Origin: Saccharum officinarum
Taxonomy: Eukaryota; Streptophyta; Magnoliopsida; Poales; Poaceae
DNA length: 64,000 nt
Assembly (NCBI GenBank): GCA_020631735.1
Contig: CM036170.1
Span: forward strand, 72,183,737-72,247,736
Direction: 5' to 3'
Both the position numbers and the translations under genes were made by a program. Below the pieces are notes generated by a model. It had not been told where the DNA came from. It ran no database searches and saw only the letters and a list, made by a program, of their open reading frames with translations. This document shows, in pieces, positions 47,501 to 58,496 of the stretch (the stretch's first letter is position 1; the number at the start of each line of letters is the position of its first letter).

Positions 47501-47731
47501 AATGAAAGTGCAATCAAGATGACACAAAACCTGGTTCAACATGGAAGAACAAAGCATATTGACATAAGGCATCATTTCATTAGAGATCATCAACAAAAGG
47601 GAGATATTACCATTGAAAGTGTTGGCACCGATGATCAACTTGCCGATATTCTCACAAAGCCACTTGATGAAAAGAGGTTTTGTAAGCTAAGGAATGAATT
47701 GAACATTCTTGATTTCTCAAACATGAGTTGA
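44531..47731 (+). pseudogene. Sire A pol: protease, integrase, reverse transcriptase, RNase H, with four premature stops
   Basis: Frame differs from gag (shifted by two). The protease catalytic DSG is at 44567-44575 (IIDSGCTQHM). The integrase zinc motif starts CHRRLGH at about 44957, and its catalytic residues lie in MDLFG, RSDNGSEF and GLVERKN. The reverse transcriptase begins at about 46292 (RTKWVFKNK, DETYSPVARL, KSAFLNG) with the YVDD active site at 46778-46789. The RNase H part ends LADILTKPLDEKRF. In-frame stops are at 44951-44953, 45827-45829, 46073-46075 and about 46250. Length fits a full copia pol. Confidence 0.9.
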
Positions 47732-48829
47732 ATGCATCCCACCCACTTATTGACATGCCTCTCCTTCGATATTGCAAGGTAAAGTTGATTGACACATCAT
47801 TCATCCTATGCTAAGGACTTGCTAGAGCATGTAGATATAATAAGTGGTACGCATGAGCATTCATGATAAATCAAATGAATTTGATGGATATATGTTACCA
47901 CTATTGCTTCTATGCTTATTTTGATCTAGTGGTGGCATATGACATGTTTGTGAGCTTGTAAACCTAGTGTTGAATCAAGAAGATTTGCTATACGTGTTTA
48001 ATTCAACATAGGCAAGATAACCCTTATTATGAGGTGTGAAGAAGCTTGTCTTTGGTTCAAATCAAATTAAATATCTTTGGCAAGTGTTCTATGTTGAACC
48101 AAAGTTGATAAATTTTAACCTACTCCATCAAACATTGTTTCTCTCTCCACAATTTGATCCCATTTTTGGGTAAGTTGTTGACAAAGGGGGAGAGAAAAAG
48201 ATGATTCAACATGATAAAGGGGTAAATAAAATTTTTGATGCACACAAGTAGGGGGAGCAAGCTCATAAATAAAGTTGTTGCATTTGTTTGTGCATTCTCA
48301 TATGACTTGCTCATTGCACATGTATTTAAATTCAATATACATACTTGTGTGGTGCAATGCTAGTATAGAACTTGAATGATGAAATGATCTACTAGCATGC
48401 ATAGGAATAGTTTACATGTGGTATCTAGACGTGCTTAAAGCTTTACAAGTGGTCCAAGAACCTTTACTATAATGTTGATCTCACGGGGTTCTTGAGTTGT
48501 GATGGTTGTCTAGTTACTTCATGATGCTAAGGATGGTGTAAAAGGCAACTCCGATTGGTATCACGCTTCAAAGGTCTATTTCTTACACCTTAGCATCATT
48601 TTGGTAGAATTACTCTCTCAACACTTCTATCCATGCATATGTGCAAAGCTTTCAATCCAAACTCTATGCACATATGTAGGGAGAGCTAATGCTACCAAAA
48701 CCGAGCTTGTGATAATTGTCCAAACTTTACTTATGAGCAAAATAATTGGACAAGTATGACAAGTTTAAAATTTTTATTATCAAAACCATCTTTGTTAGGG
48801 TTGTCATCAATTACCAAAAAGGGGGAGAT
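47732..48829 (+). promoter_or_regulatory. Sire A 3' non-coding region with several polypurine tracts
   Basis: The final tract AAAAAGGGGGAGAT abuts the 3' LTR at 48830. Internal tracts AAAGGGGGAGAG (about 48185) and AGGGGGAGC preceded by ATGCACACAAGT (about 48238) also occur. Sirevirus elements are known for such extra tracts. No gene. Confidence 0.75.
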
Positions 48830-50872
48830 TGAAAGTCCCTAATTTGGTTTTGGCTAATTGATGAAACCTAGGACTAACCATTGTATCTAAGTGGATGATT
48901 TAGATAAAGGTGGTCATTGAATATGAGACATGACATTGACTCATGTGACCAAGATGATGAAGACCAAGATGATGCTTGGCTCGATGGACCGGTTGTGAAG
49001 GTGAAGGGCAAGTCGAGGCTCCGAAGCGAAGGACCATGCGATGGTGAAGCTTGAGCAAGACTTGGCGCCGACGGACCGATGCAACGGTGAAGAGCAAGTG
49101 AAGTCAAGGTCAATGGATCGAGACGGTCATGTGATGATATGAAGTGGATCATATCTTTTGGAAAAACAAAATGGGCTCAAGGCAAAGGTATAACCATAGG
49201 GCCATTTTATTTTGCACTCAAGACACCATAGAGGGTGTGAGTGGTTTAGGATCGATAGCTGAACTATTAAGAGGGGAAGTCTTATCGGTTATTCGACGCA
49301 CGGGTGCCACTAGGTGAATTCATGAAGTGCATTGCATGTAGGGCCTAGTGAGCTAACTGGAAAACCTTTGAAAATGATTATGAAAATGCTAACACACGTG
49401 CACAAGGTGATGATCACTTGTTGGTGTTGGCACATTTGTGAAGGCATTGGAGTTTGAGTGGTAGAGAGGGTTTGGGTCTCTCTCCCTCCCGCCGAGCTTG
49501 CGAGCACGGGATTCAGGCGTTTTTGAGGAGTTGAAATGCCTATTTTCCACTACGCCGGAAGTCGGAAAAGAAACGGAGGCGAACGGAGGTCACAGAGGTG
49601 ACCGGACGCTGCACTGGACGCGGTCACGGTATGACCGGACACGTCCGGTCAGCACAACGCAGCAGTTAGGCGCGTGGGTGCTAGGGTTTGCAACCGGCAC
49701 AATGACCGTTGGAGGATCGGACGCGGTTAAGCGCGTCCGGTCAGTTTCGACCGGCGCGTCCGGTCATCCCAAAAAACGTCCAGTGAAGGGGTACAACGGC
49801 TCTATTCATTTGGGATGCTTATAAATACTTGTTGGCCGACCCTTCGGGAGGTCTCTTATGATTTCTAACACTCTTGTGCATCCTTTGAGCTAGAGCTTCT
49901 CCCTCCCACTCATCTCTCTTGCTTGATTGCAAATCAAAAGTGAGATTGAGTGATCCCAAAGTGTATTGCATAGCTTGAGGACATCTAGTGGCACTTGTGG
50001 GTGGTTTAGCCGGTGGATTTCTTGTTACTCTTAGAGAGTACCGCTCCTAGCCGGCTTAGAGATTGTTGGAGGCGTTGGCAAGAGAAGGAGATTGTTCTTG
50101 ACCACCTCCGGTTGATTGTAAGAGGTTCTTGTGCTTTCCTCGGTGGAGCGCCAAAAGCAACTCTAGTGGATTGCGCGTGTCATTGAGTTACCTCACTTGA
50201 GAGTGGTGTCTTATGGTGCCTTGCGGGGCATGCCTTGAGGGGCAAGTGACTTGAGGGTCACACCGAGGAACCATCTAAGTGTTGGTCGACACAACCGGTA
50301 ACGTAGCTTGTCGGTACACAAGTGAACACCGGGTAAACAAAAATATTATGTCTCTTGTCTCCTGATGATTGGTCTTCATATTGTGTTGTTGTCAATATTG
50401 ATTGATTGTATATCATCTTGGTGATTGGCAACATCTTCACTCCATCGTCGGTATAAGATTCACAATCCTCTCTCTCGTATTTACATTTACTAGTTATCTT
50501 GTGTAGCTCTAGTGNNNNNNNNNNNNNNNNNNNNNNNNNNNNNNNNNNNNNNNNNNNNNNNNNNNNNNNNNNNNNNNNNNNNNNNNNNNNNNNNNNNNNN
50601 NNNNNNNNNNNNNNNNNNNNNNNNNNNNNNNNNNNNNNNNNNNNNTTTGCTAGTAGTTGTTAGCTTGCTCTCTAGTGTAAGTTTAGTGACTTAGCCCTTG
50701 TGTGAACTAGAGATCATAATATACTAGACTTGTGGTTAAGAGGCTTGCATCACTACCGTAGACTAAGCAAAACTCGCTTTATGCCGTTTGTTATTCTAAC
50801 AAGTTTGCTTAGTGTTTATTGTAGAATTTTTATAGGCTATTCACCCCCCCTCTAGCCATCTAGGACCTTACA
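48830..50872 (+). repeat. 3' LTR of Sire A, 2043 bp including an assembly gap
   Basis: It runs from TGAAAGTCCCTAA to CTTACA and contains a TATAAATA box at 49820-49827. It lacks about 285 bp of the CpG-rich array present in the 5' LTR. Unusually, it is followed again by a PBS and the first codons of gag (50873-50973). Confidence 0.9.
50515..50645. other. Assembly gap of 131 N
   Basis: In the 5' LTR the flanking sequence around the gap is separated by only six bases (GTG then TTAGCC then TTTGC), so the true gap length may be near zero or the gap is of arbitrary size. Confidence 0.95.
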
Positions 50873-50978
50873 AGTGGTATCAGAGCTGTGGTCACCGTTT
50901 TAATCAAGGCTTAACATCCTTCGGTGTGAAAAATGGCTCAAATTTTGTTCAATCATATTGGGGGCAAGCCATCAAACC
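50873..50978 (+). mobile_element. Truncated second internal start (PBS plus first gag codons) of a Sire A copy
   Basis: TGGTATCAGAGCTGTGGTCACC-like text, then GTGTGAAAAATGGCTCAA and a short MAQILFNH start match 42399-42510 with small changes and stop abruptly before AACCCCGAGG. It indicates a tandem or chimeric structure LTR-internal-LTR-partial internal. Confidence 0.85.
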
Positions 50979-51164
50979 CCGAGGCCCATCAGGCCTGTGA
51001 TGAAATCCAAGGACTCCTCAAGACCGCTGCCATGCAGCAGGCCGAGAGTTCCACCTTGAGGCGACGTGGGCTTGCCTCAGAGCAGCCTGCAGAGCCCTCC
51101 TAATAGGAGAGAAAGGCCTCGGTTCATCCCGAGCACGCCCCCTAGCGGAACAAGGCAACATATG
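50979..51164 (+). pseudogene. Continuation of the gypsy-type gag-like region
   Basis: The frame reads PEAHQACDEIQGLLKTAA, then QQAESSTLRR, which fits the helical segment that follows the one cut at 40701. About twenty codons usual at this place are absent at the junction. It ends where the Sire B LTR begins. Confidence 0.6.
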
Positions 51165-53203
51165 TGTAAGGGCCTTGATGTCGCCTAGAGGGGGGTGAAT
51201 AGGCGTGTCTAAAAATTTCTACACAAAACTCAAAGTCACTTGTCAGCAACTGTCGGAAGTCCCGACAGTTTAGGTCAGAACTCCCGACGTCGTCAGCAGT
51301 TCCGACGCAAACTGTCAGCAGTCCCGACGCCTACGGGGAAAGAACTACAAGTGCTCAAATGAACTTTGTGAAGCCAATAACTTACAACCCCACTTCCTAG
51401 TGGTAAGGTGAAGATGTTAGCTCACTTCCTTGATGCCAAGATGCCTCCAAACATAGATCAGGACCAAACCCTAGAATCACCACAAATCCAAGTATAGCAA
51501 TGCAAAACACAAGAACACAAGTAAGACACCGATTTATCCTGTGGTTCAGCTCGCCACTAAGGCTTGCCTATGTCCACGTTGTTGAGGAAGCCACACAGGC
51601 TTTTTGGGTCTCTTTTAACCCTATCCTCGTTCTCAAGTCAAGAGAGCAATCTCTTGAGATGAGGGGTGATTTCACTAGATGATTGGGGTGATTACAAACC
51701 TCCCGGGGCTACCACACAAGTTGAAAGCTCCACGGGCGACGCCTAGCCGGCTAGGGTTCCAAGAACCCAAGAGTAACAAATGCAAATCCAACCGGCTTGA
51801 CGAAGAAATCAAGTGCTCAAGCTTTCTTTGATGTTTCTCTCATCAAATCCCTTCTCTCAACTCAAACTCTTTCAAGATTTGAAGCTAGGAGCAAAGATGA
51901 GAGAAGAGAGAGGCTCTTGGGTGCTAGGAGGCACTTCTCTGAAGTTTGGGGCGTGAGAGAGTGAGTGGGCAACGGTTAGAAATGAGGGGAGAGCTATTTA
52001 TACTCTTTGTAGAAATCTAACCGTTCAGATCTACGTCGGGAGTTCCGACGCAGATCTCGGGACTTTCGACGTATGAAGAAAACACTGTTCATGCAAGGTT
52101 AAAAACACTGCGCAAAGGTCAATGTTGGGACTTCCGACTTACGTCGGGACTGCTGACCGTCGGGACTTCCGACGTACGTCGGGACTTCTGACGCAGCAGT
52201 CAGCAAAGCGAGCCGATGGGCCTAGCGTCGGGACTCCTGGCGAGGGTCGGGACTCCTGACCGTCGGGAGTTCCGACATACGTCGGGACTTCCGACGTCCT
52301 CAGTCACCGCATAGGCTAAGTGACTGGACGTCAGGACTCCCGGCGCAAGTCAGCACTTCCGACCGTCGGGACTCCCGACATACGTCGAGACTTCCGACAC
52401 CAAAAGTCACTAAAACTATTCTATGTGCTCGTGAGGTGCTAGAGTGTCTCTCTTATAATTTAGTTTTAATACTTGAGCACTCTATCTTCCTCAAACCAGC
52501 TAGATTGACATCCCCCTTTATAGTGCGGCATAGCCTAAACTCAAGATCAAAAGAATATTACCATTTTAACCACTTGAGTCTTCAATGTCTTCATATGTCA
52601 CTTCTTCTCAATATCACTTTATAAGGGGATGCAATCAACTTCATCTTCTCTCTTTGAGCAAGTACAGCTTGAGCATGTGACTTGAACCATTTCAACACAT
52701 GTGAGTTCAATCCATGGCTTAAAGTCACTTCCACTAATGATTTGATCCTCAATACAATATGACTCCTCATGGCTCAATTAGTACCTCGACTCAATGCAAG
52801 TACTCTCTTCTTCACCTTAGCCATGGTACCTCGGTCTACAAGCCATTGCTTGCCTTTCACCTTCGCTTAGTCCCTCGAAGCCCTTTCCTTGCTATCTTCA
52901 CCCTATCGAGCCATACTCAAGTCACATCATATTAAGCATCAACTGAAAAACCATTTCTTCAATATTGTGATCCTTATTGCTTGAATATCTTCTTGATATG
53001 AATGTTGAGATCAATTAAGCTTGATATGTGAAATATCATATGGTTTGCCTTCTTGTTGAACCTATATATACTTCTCATTTCACAATCCACAAGTTATGCA
53101 ATAAACTCAATTTCCTGTTCAACACTTTGCAAACTTTGTCAGATCTTTAATGGCGTTGTCATTCAATTCACCAAAACCCACTAAAGGGCTAGATGCACTT
53201 ACA
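51165..53203 (-). repeat. 3' LTR of a second Sirevirus-like element (Sire B), minus strand
   Basis: Plus-strand termini are TGTAAG and CTTACA. On the minus strand the polypurine tract CCAAAAAGGGGGAGAT lies just before the LTR (53204-53219), so the LTR is the 3' LTR of an element reading right to left. A TATAAATA on the minus strand sits at 51995-52002. About 51240-52400 is a CpG-rich array of GTCGGGACTTCCGACG-like words. Confidence 0.85.
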
Positions 53204-56108
53204 ATCTCCCCCTTTTTGGTGATTGATGACAACACAATTAAAGCTTACAAGAGATTGATAAATAATAAGATTTTGAATCCTATGATATAGTGAGCTCCCC
53301 CTAAATGTGTGCATTGAAAGAAATTCAGATTTTGGCCTCGAATGCCCAATGCACATATTTAAGATGAAGTGTGGGAACCCTCCTATATCTTAGCATCCAT
53401 GGGGGTGCAAGGTGTCAACATGATAACCGTGATGCATATGACAAGTGTGCACACAAGCATCCAAGGTGACTAAAAAAAAATTGTACCCCCTTCTCTTCTC
53501 CCTTCTCATTCTCCCCCTTTGGCAACAAGCACCAAAAAGAGAGAAAAGAACGAAGAGGGATACAACAAACTTGACATAATATGGTCAATAAAAGATAACC
53601 AAAACAAGCAATGACCATAAAATGCAAGTTCTCTTTTGATAAAGCATTTTGAAGCACATTATGAACTTTTTCAAGTCTTTTGCCTAGATGCTAGTTGATC
53701 AAACAAGGTGTGCAACATTTCAAAATTCTCTTAATGGTCATTAAATGACACTCTTTTAGATTAGCTTGAATTCTATCACACATGCACACACTAGCATGTA
53801 AGGGCCTAGATGTACAAAGGTAATACAAGAGTTCATGGAGCGATGTACCTTTGTTCTAAGCCTCATAATCTCCACCGTGATCATGAATTTTTAAATTTAG
53901 TGCTTTGATGGGCTTGACACGATGCAAAAGATTTCATTTGTGCCCATCTCTCTTGATCATAGGAGATATCACAAACTTGTGCTTGATTTCAATTTAAAGT
54001 CCATTGCTAGCTCTTGTTGTCATTTTGAGATACCAATTGAAGACATATTTCTTGATACACCAAATTTAGAGATTATCCATCAATACCAATTGAAATATGA
54101 TCTTCACAATTTTGACATCAATTGAAAGAGTCTTCACAAGTTGATGCCAATTGAAATGGATTCTTGTATCTCATAATGTCACCTAGGAAATGCTCATAAA
54201 GACAAGAAATAGCATTAAATTGCACAAGCTAGAGCTTCACAACTAGTGATCATTTTGGATGTGGATGGCAAGTGGATCACTAATTGCAAAACCTCATAAC
54301 ATAGACTAAATTTCCCCTTTTTGATAGTGCATACATATATATGTGGAAAGCAAGAACATATGCACTTTTTGGTCAATTAAGTCCAAACAAAGGAATTTAA
54401 GCTATGTTATGGAGAGTAGCTACTTAAGAGATAAATATTGCATTCAAAATAAATATGAAGGATAACTTTACCAATTGGATTGAGTTAATGTAGCATACCC
54501 ATGAGAAACTCATTCTCACCAAGAGACTATACAAATTTACTAGAAGAAAAGGTTAGTCTCAAAAGACACAAGACATAGAATGGGCTCCCCCTTAATATGT
54601 GCATCAAGTACTTGACTTACTTGTGAAATGCACTTGAATCGGTTTAAGAATCTAGAGGAGTTCATCCTATATCTTGGTCAAGGCATAACAATCTTGCAAT
54701 AAATGAAATTATGCCAAAGAAAACATACCACCACCAAGGTAGATAGATCACCACATAAATTTTGATTGTCATGACAATCATAAGTGAGACTTCAGTGATT
54801 TGGATGACCATAATTCTCACTTGATGAAATGTGGTGAAATTGAAAACTCTTGTGATCATCCAAGATCCATATTAGGTTCCTAGTTCTTTCTTTACCTAAG
54901 GCAACTCACATAGAGAGCAAGAGGTAAAATTCATGAAATTTACAAATTTGATGACTAGGAGTTACCATTCCTTTGTTGACATGGTCTTGGATGACCAATG
55001 AGATGGATCCATGTGCACTTGATGAGTTATAGAGAGGAGAAATAGCAATGAAAGTCCACTCTTCAATTATTTTCTCCAACTCATTCAAATTCAGTTCCAC
55101 TAAAGGATTGGGGCATTCAATACTAAACCGGGAACACTTGGTTTATAAAGACGAAGACTTCCTAGAATAATTGTGAAGCACCTAGAGAGTCCAAAGGAAC
55201 CATCCATCCTCCTTATCTCCAATGTGTGAGACTACTCAAAATGAACTTAAAAGAAATCATTAGTCCCACAAGATATAGTCTAAACTCTCCCTTAATTTGT
55301 GCATACAAGAGCACACAACGCACACTTCATTTGAGAAACACATTCTCATTTAGTGAGACTACATAAATCACTTCGAGAAACGGTTAGTCTCACAACACTA
55401 GCCATAGAGTAAGCTCCCCCCTTGATAAGTGCTCTAAGTATTTGAATGACTCATATAACACTTAATTCTTTTAAGAACATGGGATTTCACTCTATGTCTA
55501 GGTCATGGCAACAATGCAATAATCAAATTTGAACTTATGCCATAGAAATACTCACAAAGCTATTCACAAGATCATTTGATTTATAAGACATCATGAGTGC
55601 ACATCTTAGAATAGGTCTCAAGTAGTATTTTAATGTTCAATGGTAGAGGTCATACTTGAAACAAAAATCTTTTCATTTGAATCTACACTTAAGCTCAATG
55701 AAAATATTAGTAACAACAAGATTAGATATATAGTGAGCTCCCCCTAAATGAGTGCATCAAGTATTGGAATTACTTAGCAATGCACATAGCCAATTTCTTA
55801 ACTAGGGATGCTCACTTTATAACTAACTCACATAAAGAGAGTATTGAACAAGAGTTTAACTAGAGAGAGCAATACTCACAACCATTTTGTTACATGGATC
55901 ATGCATAGGCATATTAAATAATTTGCTAGGAAAGAATTCCACAAAAGTAGACTTTTCTTCCTAGGTTGTGAAACCTAGCCTGGCCGGCCTAGGCACCCAG
56001 CCTATGCACCATCCTGGCCTGGCCGGCCCAGGTACTCTGCCTAGCTGCCAAACCAGCCTGGCCAGCTTTGCAACCCGACCTGGCCGACTTAGACAGGCTC
56101 AGCCCAGC
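53204..56108 (-). other. Sire B non-coding internal region with repeated polypurine modules
   Basis: No gene. On the plus strand the word CTCCCCCTTAATATGTGCAT or a variant recurs at about 53290, 54586, 55288, 55414 and 55736 (with a weaker one near 54310). These are polypurine tracts with a conserved ATGCACA neighbour on the minus strand. The sections 54520-54740 and 55360-55560 are also diverged copies of each other. The rightmost part (55970-56108) has CCTGGCCGGCC-like words. Confidence 0.75.
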
Positions 56109-58079
56109 TGAAAGTCCTATGTTTGGTGTTGGTAATTAGTGACAATGCCTAAGTACTAATCCCATGCCTAAGTTGTATGTAGCATATGAGGATTAGTACA
56201 CTCCAAGGTTGGTGGCAAGATGGACATGGTGATCATGATGGCCACACTTGGATTTGGATGCAACCCTACGTGATCAAGGCAAAGGTATATGCTTAAGGGT
56301 TGTGTTTTAGTAACCAAGACACCTAGTGGGTGTGGTTACATTATAGGATAGATAGCCGTACTATAAAGAGGGGAATGACGCGGCTATTGAACTTCTAAGT
56401 GCCTCTAGATGTGCATTTCATGATCATATGCATTTGGATAGAACTAATATCGCCTCGAAAAATGATTGTGAAAATGCTAACACACTCACACATGATGAGT
56501 CACTTGATGATGTTAGCACGTTTGCGACGGCGGTGGAGTTTGAGCGGTAGAGAGGGTTTGGGTTCCTCTCTCCCTCCCGCCGAGCTTGCGAGGCGGGATT
56601 CAGGCGTTTTCGAGAAGTTGAAACGATTATTTTCCACTATACCGGAAGTCCGGAAAAGAAACGGAGGCGAACGGAGGTCACAGAGGTGACCGGACGCTGA
56701 ACCGGACGCGGTCCTTGCATGACCGGACGCGTCCGGTCAGTGTTCAGTGTCTGCGTGTTTTTCAGTTCGAAGATCGGACGCGAGGCGCGTCCGGTCACTG
56801 ATGATCGGACGCGTCCGGTCGTTCAGGGAGCTTACTGGACTCTAACCGGACGCTGTCACTGTTGCGTCCGGTCATTTTTTCAGCGCGTCCGGTCACTGTT
56901 TCGTTGAGCGCTGCTCAGGCGACCAGCGCGTCCGGTCCTTCACGGGACCAGCGCGTCCGGTCGTTCCCGGCGCGTCCGGTCAGTTGGACCAGCGCGTCCG
57001 GTCGTTGCTTCGCAGTTAGCCGTTGGGCGACCAGCGCGTCCGGTCGTTTGGACCAGCGCGTCCGGTCAGTACTTCACGAGTTAGCCGTTGGGCGACCGGC
57101 GCGTCCGGTCAGTTGGACCAGCGCGTCCGGTCAGCCCGATTTCGGCTGTTTAAGTTTCTAACGGCTATATTCGAAGGGGTACGTCTATAAATACTCGTTG
57201 GCCGGCTCAAGGCTCTCTCTCTCGAACTTTTGACATACTTGTGAGCACTTTGAGCTAAGCAACTCCCCTCCCACTCATCTCTCTTGCTTCCTTGCATATT
57301 CGAAGTGAGATTGAGTGATCCAAGTGCATTTGCATTGTGAGATTGCATCTAGTTGGCACTTGGTGGTTGATTTGCTGCGGGATTCTTGTTTCTCTTGGTG
57401 GTTGCCGCCACCTAGACGGCTTGGAGCAGCTTGGAGGCGTTGGCAAGAGTTGGTGATTGTTCTTGGCCACCTCCGGTGTTTGTGAGGGGTTTGTGCCTAC
57501 CTCGGCGAAGCGCCAAAGGCAACATTAGTGAATTGCTCGTGTCATTGCAACCTTTTGCCATTTGGTAGGTTCTTGTGGTGCCTTTTGAGAGGCTCGGTGT
57601 GTGACCGATTAGCCACCGAACTACGTGGTGAAGAGGGACACAACGGGGACTAGCGTGCCGGCAAGCACGTGAACCTCGGGATAAATCTTCGTGTCATCAC
57701 TTTCATATTGTGATTGATTGATCCCGGTGTTCGGTTATATTGGTATTCATCTATTGATCATATTGATTGGTTGGCTCAATACTTCGCCCCTCGGTGATAC
57801 CCTCCTAACTCTCTCTTGTATTTATTTCTTAGTTACCTTGCTAGCTTGTTAGTGTAACTCTTAGCTTGTGTAGCTAGCTAGCTTTAGTTGTGCGGTTTGA
57901 CTTGTGCGGTTGAGTGCAAATAAACTAGAATTGTGAATTGGTTAGGTGGCTTGCAAACACCCCATAGGCTAAGCAAAACTCGCATCTCGCTATTTGTTAT
58001 ATTGATAAACTTGTTTAGCTTGTCTTTGTAGAAATTTTTATAAGGCTATTCACCCCCCTCTAGCCATCAAGACCTTTCA
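56109..58079 (+). mobile_element. Solo LTR of a Sirevirus-related family, TSD CCAGC
   Basis: It begins TGAAAGTCCTATG and ends GACCTTTCA. CCAGC lies on both sides (56104-56108 and 58080-58084), a perfect 5-bp target duplication. The LTR has TATAAATA at 57186-57193. It shares long stretches with the Sire A LTR (GCGGTAGAGAGGGTTTGGGT, CCCTCCCGCCGAGCTTGCGA) but is a distinct family or subfamily. Confidence 0.95.
56690..57145. repeat. CpG-rich GCGTCCGGTC array inside the solo LTR
   Basis: The word GCGTCCGGTC occurs 13 times (by my count), many preceded by CAGC or GACC. TGACCGGACGCGTCCGGTCA at about 56719-56738 is a perfect 20-bp palindrome. The Sire A LTRs carry the same words in smaller number. 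Confidence 0.85.
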
Positions 58080-58084
58080 CCAGC

Positions 58085-58496
58085 TCCTTATGCTCTTCTT
58101 TATATTGATCCATGTCTTGTGCTTTTCTCTTGCTATATTTTATGATATGAGTACCTGCAACACATCTAAAGATATTGCTCTACTAGAGAGCCATTAAAAG
58201 CATCATATGGAACAACAAGTGATGAAGCACAAGCATCTAACCACTCCTAATAATTCACAAACACACATATTTGTGAACTACTAGAGACTACACAAGTTAA
58301 GTGGCTATCTAGCAAGGGTTAGGTACTAGTTACCGAGGTGATTATGAAGTTAGAAATATATCCATTGATTTATCTTTGGGTCAACCATATTAGAAAAGAC
58401 AATATGAATTGATTGATAGCTTGAGTAAATATTTTCAATCATCTTGCTCAAGCACCCCAAAGCTTCATATCACCTTTAAGTATCTACAATACTTTA
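58085..58496 (-). other. Sire B internal non-coding DNA
   Basis: Minus-strand continuation of the Sire B internal region between the gag remnant and the solo LTR. No coding pattern. Confidence 0.5.

Larger units (their letters stand above)
40702..50872 (+). mobile_element. Sirevirus-like Ty1/copia retrotransposon, Sire A
   Basis: The order is 5' LTR (40702-42398), PBS, gag, pol (protease, integrase, reverse transcriptase, RNase H), a 1.1-kb non-coding region with several polypurine tracts, and a 3' LTR (48830-50872). The TGAAAG start, the initiator-Met PBS (TGGTATC, then AAGC here and AGAGC at the second copy), the very long LTRs, a long gag and multiple polypurine tracts point to the Sirevirus genus. 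It lies inside a gypsy-type element. Confidence 0.92.

Noticed and set aside
42459..47731. Sire A as an active autonomous element
   Set aside because: Five premature stops interrupt gag and pol, and the LTRs carry different large deletions.
40697..50983. CCGAG as a target duplication of Sire A
   Set aside because: It would require the element to end inside a partial gag, and host gypsy codons seem to be missing at the right side. A chance 5-bp match or a later deletion is at least as likely.
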